In this document: in pieces, positions 48,290-60,352 of the stretch | Layout of the letters: every line of letters begins with the position of its first letter | How positions within the stretch are numbered: position 1 is the stretch's first letter | Assembly (NCBI GenBank): GCA_022606425.2 | Contig: JAHDVF020000250.1 | Coordinates: 248,001 to 312,000, forward strand | Direction: 5' to 3' | DNA: 64,000 nucleotides | Origin: Lepidostoma basale | Taxonomy: Eukaryota > Arthropoda > Insecta > Trichoptera > Lepidostomatidae | The notes under the pieces: model-generated | What the model was told of the DNA's origin: nothing | The model's database searches: none | The model's input: the letters and a program-made list of their open reading frames with translations, nothing else | Program-made: the position numbers and the translations under genes

Positions 48290-48830
48290 GGCTTGAACGA
48301 TTTTCTCCAGGCGTTGTCTAGTAATGTGTGATAATTGGGTTGATAGCCTTTCACATTACATTAATAAAGATTTTCTGCTTAATGCTTACATTTAGTCTTA
48401 ATAGGTGGCGCTAGTGTATATTGAACTAAAATATGTGAAATGTTTCTCAAAATGGTAGCATTCACTCGTATATACAACTTTCAAAAAATAATTGTCAGAC
48501 GTGGTGTTCGTAAGAAGGGCGCAATGGGGAATGTTGTATTACATAAATACATCATGAAAGTACGTTCAGAAGACAAATACTCTTGACTTTGGAGAGTATC
48601 TTGTATTCCTAATGTCGAACCATCTCTCATGCGTTCCTGGTATTATATATTTTTTACTTTTTTACCTGTTCTCAATAGATGCCTTAAACTATAATTGTTG
48701 TTTGTAATATCTTTTGAGAAAATAAACTGATTTGATTTCATTTCATTTGATAAAGCGACCGCTTAACCCAACAAGTGACAGGTGACAGTGACACAGTGAC
48801 AGTCCTGTAAACGCCTCGACCACCATATTT
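48290..48830. repeat. P/M10 repeat interrupted by LINE B
   Basis: 48290-48552 (cattaataaagattttctgc, ttgaactaaaatatgtgaaa) matches 56285-56640. After the LINE B it resumes with taaagcgaccgcttaaccca at 48756. Confidence 0.7.
48553..48755 (+). mobile_element. LINE family B 3' end
   Basis: gaaagtacgttcagaagaca through tcttttgagaaaataaactg to a gatttcatttcatttgat tail. ATAAA on both sides may be a short target duplication. Confidence 0.8.
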
Positions 48831-48849
48831 TGTTTCTAAATAATTATTA

Positions 48850-49128
48850 TATATTATATTATATTACTTTTTATTTTATTTTATCTTAATTTTTTATTTA
48901 TTTCCAGTACTATAAGTATTTTAACTCTTAAATATTATGTACACCTTATTTTGTCTTAGTTTAACTTCAATCTTGTTTCTCACTATCATTTGTTGATTGT
49001 TAACTATTATTTTATATTTGCGGTAGCATGTAATTGGCCTTATTTTAATTATTCTAAATGTTTCTTTTATATATGTTATTGATATCGCTGTATGTTACCC
49101 TTAATAAATAAATAAATAAATTAACATC
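48850..49128 (+). mobile_element. Probable LINE 3' UTR with TAAA tail
   Basis: T-rich UTR-like sequence ending gtatgttacccttaataaat and (AAATA)n, inserted within the M10 unit (its missing end, acatcttcgtctctattgag, follows at 49130). Confidence 0.5.
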
Positions 49129-49619
49129 TTCGTCTCTATTGAGATACAATTAATTCAGAATAAAAGGACATTCATTGCATGGTTTATTAATTTTTAATCT
49201 AATTTGAATAATCCAATAAAATGTAAACTTTACCTCGACAAAGTTATAAGACGGGGAACATTTGAAATTCGCTAAAATGCATAAATTATAATGCACGCCG
49301 CTGAAAAGACGGAGTAATTGAAAGGCTGCGATGAATAGAGGACCAATTAGGGAGGAAACTTAAGATCTTAAAGTTCTATGCAGCATCAGTTGTCTATGGT
49401 ACATGTCAGTTCGTGCCTGCATTCCGTCGCTGAACGACCGCGACGTTTGAGTTTATAAATTTATCATATTTTGAAATATTTTTTTTTTAATAAAACGAAT
49501 TCAATATAAATTTTACCGCCATAAAAGTGGCAGTTCCCATTAATATCTAAACAAATTCTTACATTATAATTATTAAAAGGTGATTAATTTTGTCAAACCA
49601 CTTTACATCATTAAGTGCT
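49129..49619. other. M10 end then unrecognised sequence
   Basis: 49130-49155 is the M10 end. The rest is unassigned. Confidence 0.35.
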
Positions 49620-49845
49620 AAACAGTGCGAATGTAATGAACAAAATTATGAAAGGTTCATTTTGATGTTTTTGGAAACATGGGAAAAATGAACGAAGACA
49701 AAGTAATAAATAAAGTATACGTTAACGTATGTATGGAGCAAAAAAATTAAGATAGGGAAAAACGTGGAACTATTAAATCAATGAAACACTTAATATCTGT
49801 CACGTTAAGAGACGGGGAAATCGACGTGGGTTTATGACATAAATA
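49620..49845 (+). mobile_element. LINE family A, decayed
   Basis: tgcgaatgtaatgaacaaaa, ttatgaaaggttcatttt and aagtatacgttaacg blocks. No terminus. Confidence 0.6.
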
Positions 49846-49856
49846 AAAACATAACT

Positions 49857-50159
49857 ATTTACTGAACCACAGAAATGAAGACTCTCCGATCCGTTGCGGG
49901 AACGACACTCTGAGACAGAGTAAGAAATTCTGAAATAAGTAAGATCTGCAATGTGGAATATGTCGTGTGATGTGGAAGACTGAGAAGACGCTAAAGAGCA
50001 TGTTCTGAAAGAGTGATAAATATAGCAGTAAATAAAATACCAACAGGAAACCTCCAAGAAGACTACCCAAACGATGGCGAGACAGTTGGACATCTACATC
50101 CCAGGAACAGTCCCGAGAAATAACAGGACGCAGTCCTTAATAAATCAGAAGAAGAAGAA
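49857..50159 (+). mobile_element. LINE family F fragment
   Basis: atgaagactctccgatccgt...gcgggaacgacactctgaga corresponds to MKTL..IAG.TLRDRVRN; later GNLQEDYPNDGETVGH in shifted frame; GAAGAA tail. Confidence 0.7.
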
Positions 50160-51379
50160 GATAATTATTCACTTAAATTACAAAATATATTAAATAGAAA
50201 ACAAACCTATTTTTTTAAGGCTGGTAGCGAAGTATTAAACAGACAGACACGTAATGTAAGTAAGTTTACGCTGATATTGATGTTTTTAATAATCTCTCAC
50301 AAACTTTAAAATTTATGACTCCTTGTAAAAACTGAAATTAATATTTTCATGAAAATATTTTAAACTTGAAAGGTATTGGTCGAGTATCATTTAAAGTATT
50401 TGAAAAGGTCAAGGGTGGAAAGAAATTTGCCTTAAAGCATGACACAATTTATTATCCAAATTATACCCCCGAAATCCAGTGGGGCGGCCCGGCTACCCAG
50501 AAGAAAGGTTTTCCATTAACGGGGCAATGTATCAGGAGCACATGTAGATAGGGGAGGGTGGAGGAGGTCAAAAGGAAAGGCGGCGGTGACCGATGTCCCG
50601 GGCTTTGTACAAAGCGCGATGCTTCTATTGAAATTCTTTAAGGTTTACCGGGCACGGATTGGAGGCGATTGAGATCGAATGCCTCCTCGACGGTTCTGCG
50701 CTCCGGGTAATATTTAATCAAATCAATATTTTGTTTCAAAATATTTCCATCCAGAAAACTTCTAAAAGCTTGAGAATTATTTAAATTATATTAAATATCT
50801 TCACTAGTTTCAATCCAAAGTATTGATTTGCAGAAACATGTAGCATTTCTTGCTGGTTTTTATTAAATATACAGCATTTATAAAACTCCCAAGCCATCTT
50901 AAAATATAAAAACTGATAAAGGTGACATTCGTATCCTTTTTTATTTTGTTATATAAGTTTTTTAATTGAATCTACAAACCTTTCGATTCGTTCACTTAAA
51001 ATCACTCTAAACTTCTCGGCTGCTTTTCTTTAATGTATCTTCAAAAACTAGTTAAAAGAGAAAATATAAACTACAATGATAAAATGTCTGAAATTAAATT
51101 GTTTTATTTTAGTAAAGAAACTTCGAGACAAATTCATTAAAATTTATATCTGAAATATTTCTTGAGAGCTTGTGTTTTTTTTATGATTAAATTTAAGCAG
51201 TGAATAAAACAACGAAATATAATAAACAATTATTCTTTAATCGTTATTTCTAGGTATTCAAAATATAAACCACTCTAATGTATCCAATTAGTTTTTTCAC
51301 TTATGCAATTGATTAACATAAGTCTGAATTTACAAAATCTGTGGGAGGCGAATTACAAGATATGGCACAGAAACTAGAA
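50160..51379. other. Mostly unique sequence
   Basis: 50460-50710 is GC-rich (gtgaccgatgtcccgggctt, aggcgattgagatcgaatgc) and may be unique host DNA. No gene recognised. Confidence 0.3.
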
Positions 51380-51705
51380 CTGACACAGATAGAACCAAAA
51401 GCGATCTTCGGATCTCTGGGATGAGAGTACTGCGAACTATAGCAGGGAGGACTCTCAGGGACAGGTTTAGAAACGCTGAAACAAGAATGACTTGTCAGGT
51501 AGAAGACATCGTGAGATGGGGCACAATAAAACGGCGGTATAGGAGAGACCACGTGGATAGGATGAGCGATGCAAGATTTCTCTATCTGGTTACCCACAAT
51601 ATATCCATGGGACATCGCGTGCCAGAAAAACCACCAAAGAGATAGAAAGATTCTCTAAAAAATTTCCCTAATAAGCATGACTCACCGTCTTAACAGTCTA
51701 TTCGT
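51380..51705 (+). mobile_element. LINE family F fragment
   Basis: MRVLRTIAGRTLRDRFRNAE, CQVEDIVRWGTIKRRYRRDH and MSDARFLYLVTHN in one frame, then degraded. No clear GAAGAA tail. Confidence 0.8.
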
Positions 51706-51714
51706 CCTCGCGCC

Positions 51715-51945
51715 AACTTTCTCCTATCCTACTCTTTATTCACTCCACATTAAATTTATTTCTTCATAGGTTGTTCTCTGATTTTATGTGTAGTTTACTC
51801 TCTCACCCTGACGAAGCTCCGGCGGGAGCATAACCGGTAGGTGTTACCAAATAAAGTGGTGTTAATACAAATTACTATAAGTGTATTATTATTTTATTAA
51901 ATAATGTCACACCACAAATTAAGTGCTTTATACGAAAGTTTAAAG
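51715..51945. repeat. M3 element
   Basis: tagtttactctctcaccctg (also 35494), a hammerhead-like module at 51801-51846 (CTGACGA, GCTCC/GGGAGC, but GCATAA in place of GCGAAA, then ACCGGT-A with CACC/GGTG flanks), and the end tgtcacaccacaaattaagt. Confidence 0.65.
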
Positions 51946-52319
51946 ATATGAAGATAGTTGGTATTCCGCTACCCAAAAGAATAACCCTCATTCAGAAACA
52001 GACTAAAGATTTATTCTAATTTTTGATTATGAGGAGTTATATGTTAAGTGCGCTGTTTTGTAAAATCAATTACTCCAAGGGCGCACTGGGAAAATACTGA
52101 TCGACGTCTTTAGAAGTTTCTTAAATTTAACATTACTATCCTCATACTTAATACTAACATGGAGGCTATTCGACCATCATAGAAACTTGCTTTATTGGCT
52201 CTGACTGGAATTGTAATGTTGTTCGCATTTGTTTCTACTGATCGGAGTGAAAAGAAAAAGAATAATTATGAAATTATTTTCGATGATTTTATTCGATATT
52301 TTTATATTTTCGATATTTT
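51946..52319. other. Unrecognised sequence
   Basis: Nothing supported. Confidence 0.3.
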
Positions 52320-52430
52320 TCATTTTTCGATGATTTTATACCTTTATCATCGGGAGAACGATCAGTTTAAATCGTACTTCTGATGATGAAGGTATGAAAC
52401 TTAGAAAACATGCCGAGAAAAATAAGCTCA
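52320..52430. repeat. M4 foldback
   Basis: ttataccttta-tcatcgggagaacga and tcgtacttctgatgatgaag form inverted arms. The plus-strand arm has CTGATGA, a hairpin, GAAA and ACATG. Confidence 0.6.
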
Positions 52431-53284
52431 AAAGTGAATAAGAGTGTTTGGACTCATGAATGTCATGGATGGGTAACATTAGACAGTGGAGTGGATTGCT
52501 GACCATGGGGAGCTTCGAGAGACAATAATAAAATAGATCAAGTGGATCAAATGGTCCCAAACATCTAGTAATAGATATACAGCGAGAGAAAAAAAAGACA
52601 GGTTTTATTTTTATCATATTAATCATATTATTACGTAAATTTGATTAGATTTCCAAAACGTATATAGAAATTTTTGGATTTTGAAAGTGGAACGAAATCA
52701 CAAGCGACGGAATTAACAAAGACATGTAGGAGTGGCAACCCACGGTCGTTCGATCGGATTGATTCACGTAAATTCAAAATGTCCTCGTGAATCGACGTCC
52801 CAATCCGTCCGCATTGTCTGTCCCAACACACGCTATATATCGCCGTCCAGGAGGGCAATAAATCTCTCCCGCACACCCCTCCTCCCCTAGGTGTCCTTGC
52901 ACACTACAGGGTGGAATTCCAACGGTTGACGTTCCTTTTATTTTCCATACGTCATTTAAAAACAAACACGTACATTTTGGTGCCGTAGCTTGTCTTAACA
53001 TGTTGAGTGCCGAGCACGCATTTAAGCGTGAGAAGGGAAGTACACGGGGATCTGATAACGCATATACGCGTGATAAAAATATTTTACTAGTATTCACCAA
53101 TAAAAATTATGCATTTTCTAATCTTCATTCTTGTCAAAGTAGGAATGAACGGACAATATTATTTAATGTGATTCATATTATAATTTCAACGGTGAATTAT
53201 TAGGTGTGCTCGGCGACAAGTGAAAGCCAATTACGTAAAAGTGAAGACGGAAGCGCCCCAAGAAAACAGACGTATTAATGATTT
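52431..53284. other. Unrecognised sequence
   Basis: 52690-53050 is GC-richer; no recognised protein among its short frames. Confidence 0.3.
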
Positions 53285-53612
53285 AATCTAATCAAATCGA
53301 TTCACTTTATTTTCTCATATTAGAAATTATCGAAATATGGTTTAATGCATTTATTGAGAACAGGAAAATATAACTAAACATTTAATATAAAACCAGGAAC
53401 GCATGAGAGATCGTTCGAATTTAGGAATACAAAATACTATATAAAGTCAAGAGTATTTGTCTTCTGAACGTACTTTCACTAATATGAAAGACATCGATTT
53501 CCGAAGCGATCATGTTCACCAGTCTGATTGCTATCCCCACCGGTATTACCAGAGGTTGGTTATGCATGTTGGGAGATCAAACAGTCTGTGCTGACGCTGT
53601 TGAAGATAACCA
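53285..53612 (-). mobile_element. LINE family B 3' end
   Basis: aatctaatcaaatcgattca, tgcatttattgagaacagga, gagatcgttcgaatttagga and aagacatcgatttccgaagc: decayed reverse copy. Confidence 0.75.
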
Positions 53613-54479
53613 TCCATTAATAAAAAAATAAATTTTGCATTAAAATTATACTTGTTAAATATGTTTATGTAACTTTATAGGTAGTGAATAAAATAAAATA
53701 TGTAATACTGTTGAACAAGTTTTATACGTAACTTAGAAGGTCGTGAAATAATTTCTCTTGAATTCGTGATATTTCTCGTAAAGAAATATAACTTTATCTT
53801 CAAGAAGATCAAATATAATTTGAGAAACTCCAAAGAAGCGCCTGACATCCAAAATTAAACAAAAATTCACCTAACAATAGCGATCGAGATAAATCTGCGA
53901 ACAATATTTTCACGTTGAGGGACGCAAATGCCGGGAGGTCATAAGTGAGCGTAGCATGAATATGAAATCGGCAACAACGTGTTTCTCTTTGTTTGTGTGT
54001 AACGACCTCTCCGAGTTATGTCGGCCTGGTATTTGGTTAAGTCCAGCGGTGTACAAACTTTCCTCCCGGGTGGAGGTAAGCGGGGAGGCCGGGTCACTTT
54101 CGACCCTGAAGACTTAATAACGAGGATTTCGGGTTAATTCTCGTTCAAGGGGCACTTGGGAATTAATTCAGGTATTAAAAAAGGTCAGACGTCATATCGC
54201 CGCGGAAACTTAATGTGTAAACTTTGTTGCGACTTTGTGAGGAGGGATTTCGTGAGTCGGAATTATTCCGGAGTATAGCGTTAATGTGGTGAGAATTGTG
54301 TAGTTGGGAATGGCGGAGGAGTCAGAAACCGGGTAGGGCAACCGCTATTAAACCTATAAAACAATGCATTACTTATTCGGATAACAATGTGGGAATTCTC
54401 AAAAGTTAGGCGTATTCAGACATTACGCGCGACCAGGTTAGAGTAAATATTTAATACCTTAACGGTGTCTTCGTCTAAA
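53613..54479. other. Mostly unique sequence
   Basis: 53980-54330 is GC-richer, with a donor-like gtggag|gtaagc at about 54075. No protein recognised. Confidence 0.3.
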
Positions 54480-54770
54480 ATATTCTTCTTCTTCTTCTTC
54501 TTCTTCTTTTGATAGATCTGACGATCTGTGACACAGAAATCATATCTCGTCGGATGATGAGATCCAGCTGTCCCTCCATCTCTTAGGCGGTCTTCCAGGT
54601 GGGCGGTGTCCGGAAGGGATTTCATAAGCGGCTGTATATGCAAGTCTGTCACCATCCATTCGGGCTACATGGTCCCTCCAGTATCTTCTTCTGAAGAACA
54701 TCCTAAGTCATCAAGGTCCTAAGATCAATTACTGGAAAAACCCTCCGAGATCGTGTCCGCAACGCTAAAA
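54480..54770 (-). mobile_element. LINE family F fragment
   Basis: Left tail (cttcttcttc)n, then gatagatctgacgatctgtg, ggtcttccaggtgggcggtg and gctacatggtccctccagta. Nearly identical to 58780-58990. Confidence 0.8.
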
Positions 54771-54832
54771 TATTCGCAGGACATTATTATCATTATTTTT
54801 GAACGATAAAAAGTAAACTGAAGAAACCGAAT

Positions 54833-55292
54833 AACTAACTAACTAACCATCACGCCGTCTTCCAGGAAGGGTAGGTAGAAAGAAAGGAACGCCACACTGT
54901 TCTGTCCTGATATACTTCTCTCGACTCCTCCACATTCATACATCTCGTCATGCATGCACGTCGAATTCTCCGACTCCTCACGTGACCGACATTCAATATT
55001 TGATTAATTTGATCGTGCCACGTTTTCATCGGTCTTCCTCTATTTCTGGTTCCATATACATCGTTAACATATACTTTTTTTACCATTCTTTCTTCATCCA
55101 TTCTTTCCATATGTCCAAACCATATTAACGATCCTTTCATTATTTTGTTCATAACACCATCATTCGCACCGCATTCATTTCTTATATTTTCATTCGACAC
55201 TCTATCATACACAGAGTATCCACACATTCGTCTAAGAGATCTCATTTCTATTGCATTTATTCTACTTTCATCCTTCTTTTTACAAAGGACAA
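54833..55292 (-). mobile_element. LINE family A, intact 5'-truncated frame
   Basis: The minus strand codes for KDESRINAIEMRSLRRMC, GYSVYDRVSNENIRNECGA, WFGHMERMDEERMVKKVY, KTWHDQINQILNVGHVRSRR and STYPSWKTA-stop; tail taactaactaacc on the left. It is inserted into, and fuses in frame with, a LINE E2 fragment (MEEVFVL). Confidence 0.87.
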
Positions 55293-55690
55293 AAACCTCC
55301 TCCATTCGCTTTCATGTCACTCTGTCCTGTGCAGACTGCATCCAGGTAATTCCGACGTGTCTGTTTAGATCATCCTTCCACCGTAGTTGCCGTCGCCCTG
55401 CACTTCTTTTTGCCGTCCACGGTCTCCAAGTCAGCAGTCTTCTTGTCCACTTTTCATCTGATCTTCTGACTACATGACCTGCCCATTGCCATTTTAGAGT
55501 CGCCACCCGGTGGATGATGTCAGTGACCTTTGTTTTTTCTCTCACCGTATCGTTTCTGACTGTCTCTTAGGCTTATTTCTAACATGGCTCTTTGGGTCAC
55601 TCGTAGTTTCTCGGCACTTTGTTTGGACAAGGTAACAGTTTCAAGACCGTATAAACTGGTAGAACGCAGGCTTCACAGACTTTTCGTTTC
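55293..55690 (-). mobile_element. LINE family E2 fragment
   Basis: Minus strand: TDIIHRVATLKWQWAGHVVR, RSDEKWTRRLLTWRPWTAKR and GRRQLRWKDDLNRHVG, preceded by decayed FVTYGLETVT-like sequence. Confidence 0.82.
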
Positions 55691-56284
55691 AGGTTGATCG
55701 GTATTACATTAAAAGTCATTACATAAATTACATTAAAAGTCGGAAAATCAACGAGCGTGCAGGTCATGATGGTTAGTAAAAAAGATTACCAGCGTACAAA
55801 TATATTTTCTTTTAATCTTAAAAGGCAACGTTGCGCTGTTCTTTTTTTGGTACTTTCGTGCATTTTTCTGAAAAAATAATTCCAGAGATTAACGTCAAAA
55901 ACTGCAACAGAGTTATTCAAAGCAGTGAGGTGGGCATTACGTAATGCCGGGGGATCCCCCTTTAATTTACGGCGCACTGTGCACCGCCAGAATTTCGGCT
56001 GCGCTTAAATACTTAATATCTCCCCTAGACCCACCTCGGCCGTACTCTCCAAGATACGAGTAACTAACCAAATGGAATTTCTAAACGCCTTTTATACGAG
56101 TTTCTTTAACTAATTTATTATAATGTACACGAAAAAAGTTCAATTATTATCCTGAGCTACTCATAATCTACGAATCCCGAGCGAAAATTTTCTGTAATCT
56201 GCTTATGACCTCAATAAACCAAGGAGCCATTTATTATTTTATGCATCAAATTGCCACACGGAAACATTCCAAAACTTTTGTTAA
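55691..56284. other. Unrecognised sequence
   Basis: 55920-56050 is GC-richer. Two atacgagt octamers lie at 56054 and 56095. Confidence 0.3.
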
Positions 56285-56775
56285 TCGATTTTTTGTAATG
56301 TATGATAATTGCGTAGCCTTTCACATTGCATTAATAAAGATTTTCTGCCTAATGCTTATATATCATCTTAATAGATGGCGCTAATGTAGATTGAACTAAA
56401 ATATGTGAAGTGTTTCTCGACATAGTAGCATACGAGTATATAAGATTTTTTGTAATCTATGATAATTGCGTAGCCTTTAACATTGCATTAATAAAGATTT
56501 TCTGCTTAGTGCTTACATGTAATTTTAATAGATGGCGCTAATGTAGATTGAACTAAAATATGTGAAATGTTTCTCGACATAGTAGCATATATACATCTTT
56601 TAAAAATTTGTCAGACGTGGTGGTCGTAATAAGGGCGGAATGGGGAATGTTGTATTACATAAAGCGATCGCTTAACCTAATCAATGACAGGTCATAAGTC
56701 CTGTAAACGCCTCGACCACTATATTCTGTTTCCAAAAAACAATTTACATCTTCGTCTCTATTGAGATACAATTAA
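56285..56775. repeat. P/M10 repeat with internal tandem duplication
   Basis: A unit of about 165 bp (tgataattgcgtagcctttc...ttctcgacatagtagcata) occurs twice in tandem, then aatggggaatgttgtattac, taaagcgatcgcttaacc and the M10 end cttcgtctctattgagatac. Confidence 0.75.
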
Positions 56776-57299
56776 TTCTTATAAATGAAATGAAATGAAG
56801 CATACTGGGAGTCAACTTCCCAAGAGAGTCCAGCCTGACTATAGGATCAGACCAAAGGTCAAAAAGTAGAAGAAAAAAAAGACTCTGAAAGTTCGTACAC
56901 AGAATAGAGCTAAGAGCAGCATAGAACGACCGGCAACGGGCCGCGTATACCGTAACAAGCATGACTAATTGATAAAGTTTGGCCGATATGGCGGACTACG
57001 CGTGTGACCGGCTTATTGATGAAGGAATCAGCTTTTTTGATGTGTACTGTGCTGCAGCGTACATTATACATACATATTTCGGGCGGGAAATTGGATGCCC
57101 GTCCGTGACTACATTGTAAACTGGCGCATTACGGTCTCCGGGTCACCTCGTAAATCAATAGTCCAACTTAAATTGTATTAAGTCGGACGGAATATACGAG
57201 ACGTTGATAGCGTTTTAATGAGGAAAATCGTGCGCTGTACAACTTACAATACACTAGACATTCGAGCAGACGTAGCAAAGGGTATTATTTTGTTGCAAA
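56776..57299. other. Unrecognised sequence
   Basis: 57000-57200 is GC-richer. No gene recognised. Confidence 0.3.
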
Positions 57300-57800
57300 C
57301 ATAACACAACTTATTGAAAGCTAAGGCATTAACACTGTGGAATTCCTTAGTAATACACTTAAGAAATTGAAAAAAACTTTGTTTATTATCCACAAAATAT
57401 TAGAAAACACGACATGTTTCGAAGGATACCTCCATTTTCAAGTTTACATATTCTAATTAAAACTAAACAAAGAAAGACTATTATAAAAAAGAGTTATATA
57501 AAAAACCGCATTTAAAATTCGATACAATAATTTATATTTTAAAATTAACCTGGGCAAAATGTTAATTGCTAAAAAATAAATTTTAAAAAATTGTTATTAG
57601 CACTTATAACTATTAATTAATATTAGCCCAGGTTAATTTTTAAATTTAAATAATTATATTGAATTTCAAATGCGTGTTTTATATTAGTCTTTCTTTTTTT
57701 AGTTTTTATTATATATTTACACCTGCAGACGGAGTTTTTATTTTAATTTTTGTGGATAATAAACAAAGTTTTTTATTCAATTTCCTAAATATAATATTCA
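57300..57800. repeat. M12 foldback
   Basis: Inverted aaactttgtttattatccac / gtggataataaacaaagttt and taaaattaacctgggc / gcccaggttaatttt. Left arm has acatgtttcgaaggatacct (hammerhead-like 3' half). Confidence 0.7.
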
Positions 57801-57879
57801 ATTTCCTAAGTAAACATAACACAAAACAACTTTTATAACATACAAATTATTCAAAATAATGTAAATTATATGACTAAAT

Positions 57880-57990
57880 AACCATCACGCCGTCTCCCCA
57901 AAGGGTTAAAAAAATCATGAACTGCCACAATTTTCTTCCCAGACATACTTCTCTCGCTTCCTCAATATTCATACATCGTGCCATGCTACT
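57880..57990 (-). mobile_element. LINE family A 3' end
   Basis: taaccatcacgccgtctcc, agacatacttctctcgcttc and catacatcgtgccatg. Confidence 0.7.
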
Positions 57991-58020
57991 TGAAGAATAT
58001 TTTTTAACTAACTAACCACA

Positions 58021-58171
58021 CTGTGCGCGGGAGATGCCCATTGGTGGCGATGTGGTTTGCAACCCATCACGCCGCGTCTCCCGCGGAGGCGAAAATAAAT
58101 TGATTGAGTGCCAGTCCAGAGTGTGGCAGTCCATTCTTTCTGCCTACCCCTTCAGAGAGACGTCATGATGA
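58021..58171 (+). mobile_element. SINE family S, copy 4
   Basis: tgcgcgggagatgcccattg, ggtttgcaacccatcacgcc and gcgtctcccgcggaggcg, then gtgtggcagtccattctt, ctgcctaccccttcagag and cgtcatgatgat. It lies head-to-head with the LINE A end at 57880-57990. Confidence 0.75.
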
Positions 58172-58779
58172 TAAAACACCAAACAATGTTTATATTATCT
58201 ATTCGAAAATCGGTGACGTAAATGTAATTAATATAACTAAAAACGTCTGTCTTATAGGACATGTTTCGCCCTTGTAAAGCATTATCAAATGTCTGACATA
58301 AATGTTTATAAATAATGCATCAGAGAACGAGAAAGGATAGGTTAATCATTGTGTTAATAATAATGGAAGAAAATAGTCTGCATTATGTATTTGATGAGAG
58401 AGAAACGAGGAAAATATCTAATCCGAAAGTATTCCGGCCGAGTTACTTGATGGAAGAAGAAAATTAGTCAACGTAAATGGTAGTAAGTGGGAATAATAAG
58501 GGAGCCCAAACGTCCGGGATTTTTTAGGTCCGGGCAAACTGGGGGTGGGGGGAGAGTAATAAGTTGTCATACGGAAGGAGGAAGGAATTAGGACCGGGAG
58601 GGGATATATATCAGGCATAACAAGACAGGAATTCAGCAATAAACTCTGAGCAATTAGTTGATATGCCAGGACTATACGATCCGAGACACAGGATGAAATA
58701 ACGTTAGAAAAACAATCAATATACAAACATACTTTTTTTCCTTTTTGGAATCTCACAAACATACATAATTTGTTATTCT
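58172..58779. other. M2 scrap and unrecognised sequence
   Basis: 58240-58310 has aaaaacgtctgtcttatagg and catgtttcgcccttgtaaag (M2). The rest is unassigned. Confidence 0.35.
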
Positions 58780-59150
58780 TCTTCTTCATATTATTATAAT
58801 AATATATCTGACGATCTGTGACACAGAAATCATGTCTCGTCGGATGATGAGCCCCAGCTGTCCTTCCATCTCTTAGGCGGTGTCCAAAGGGTATTTCATA
58901 AACGGCTGTATATGCAAGTTTGTCACCATCCATTCGGGCTACATGGTCCCTCCAGTATCTTCTTCTGGATCTATTCCACTGAACGATATCCTCTATTTCG
59001 CAAGTTTTTCTTATGTCTACGTTGCGGACACGATCTCGGAGAATTTTTCCAGTAATTGATCTTAGAAATCTGATCTTGCTGTCGATACGCATGTGCTCGT
59101 TCTTCCAGACCAGATTCTTCAGACATCCTGATACGGCAGAAGCTTTACTG
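58780..59150 (-). mobile_element. LINE family F fragment
   Basis: Minus strand: MRIDSKIRFLRSITGKILRD, RVRNVDIRKTCEIEDIVQW and RRRYWRDHVARMDGDKLAY, in frame for about 75 residues, then decayed; GAAGAA-complement tail at left. The 224-residue frame runs on into unrelated DNA. Confidence 0.85.
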
Positions 59151-59469
59151 ACTTGCCATTGTTTTATAAAAACGAAAAAAAATATTTATTGTTTCCTGAA
59201 CAATTGAAGGTTCGGCATTACAAAGGTGCCAAGTATCAAAAAAAAAAAAAAAGGTTTTTGATCCCAATTGGTGTTAAACATAAAGGCCTAACTGTTCAAA
59301 GAAGCAAAGCAATTGAATAATATAGTTAAGTCCAAAATTCACCCTAAAGATGCCACCCGTAATACATGATACATGCAACAATACTCTGGTTTTTTTCTTC
59401 TTCTCTTTTTCTTTATTTAAGGATTAAACCACTCAGCACATTTGTAATGGCCAGCTTTCAATTGGAAAA
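59151..59469. other. Unrecognised sequence
   Basis: Contains an A-run near 59240. Nothing supported. Confidence 0.3.
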
Positions 59470-59640
59470 AATTCCATAAAATATATACTTTCGTATAAAG
59501 CACTTAGTTTGTTGTGTAGCATTATTAAAAATAATATTAAAACACTTTTACTAGACTTTACACCACTTTTTTTTAAACCAACCGGTTTCGCTCTCGCCGG
59601 AGCTTCGTCAGTGTTACATAATAAACTGAATAAAAATCAG
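59470..59640. repeat. M3 element
   Basis: ttcgtataaagcacttagtt (family end), then a minus-strand module at 59581-59615. Confidence 0.65.
59581..59615 (-). ncRNA. Hammerhead-like motif, M3 type
   Basis: Minus strand: CTGACGA, extra A, GCTC/GAGC hairpin, GAAA, ACCGGT, then T. Core intact. Helix I pairing is weak in this copy. Confidence 0.5.
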
Positions 59641-59764
59641 AGAACAATACAATATTTAAACGTATGAAACGGGAGGGAGAAATAATAGGAGGATAAAAAA
59701 CAGCAAGTGTGTACGTGGACAAATAGTATGGTAGAACGGAGAGTCATGAGCATTAGGGAAATAA

Positions 59765-59920
59765 CAATGATTAATTTAGTCATGCCATGTTTTCCTCGAT
59801 CTTTCTCGAAATCTATTCACATCGTTAACGTATATTTCCTACTTATTACAATTATTTTTTTATCCGTAAGTTTCATATGTTCAAACCAACGCAATAATCA
59901 TTTCATTATACTATATTTTA
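59765..59920 (-). mobile_element. LINE family A fragment
   Basis: tagtcatgccatgttttcct, cacatcgttaacgtat and tttcatatgttcaaaccaac are the reverse WHDQ...VNDV...RWFGH region. Confidence 0.65.
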
Positions 59921-59963
59921 CTTGTGATGTAAAGCGTTGAAACTGCTGTAGTTATTTAAAAAT

Positions 59964-60352
59964 ATTCTTCTTCTTCGTATTCAGCTTATCGCCGTCTACT
60001 CTTGGACGAAAGCCTCCTCCATGTCCCTCCATGTCGATCTCTCCTGCGCAGTCTGCATCCATAGCACCCCAGCGTATCGTTCCAGGTCATCCCTCCACCT
60101 CATTTGTGGTCTTCTTGTTTTGGTCCATCTTTCGTCAGCAGCTCTAGCGACATACCCTGCCCATTTCCATTTTAAAGTCGTCACCCGGTGGATCACGTCT
60201 GTGACTCTTGTTTTATCCCCCACCGTTTCGTTTCGACTCGTTCTCTAAGGGACAGGCCTGGCATGGCTCTCTCCATCGCTCGCTGCATGACTCTTAGTAT
60301 CTCTGCACTGTGCTTTGTCAGAGTGGCAGTTTCAAGACTATATGTACTTACT
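59964..60352 (-). mobile_element. LINE family E2 fragment
   Basis: Minus strand: TDVIHRVTTLKWKWAGYVAR, RRPQMRWRDDLERYAG and DMEEAFVQE; tail complement cttcttcg at left. Confidence 0.82.

Noticed and set aside
49857..50159. Host gene on either strand
   Set aside because: The content follows the family F order (MKTLR...TLRD) with a GAAGAA tail.
58418..59092. 224-residue minus-strand protein
   Set aside because: Only the first ~75 residues are LINE family F; the rest reads through the tail into unrelated sequence.
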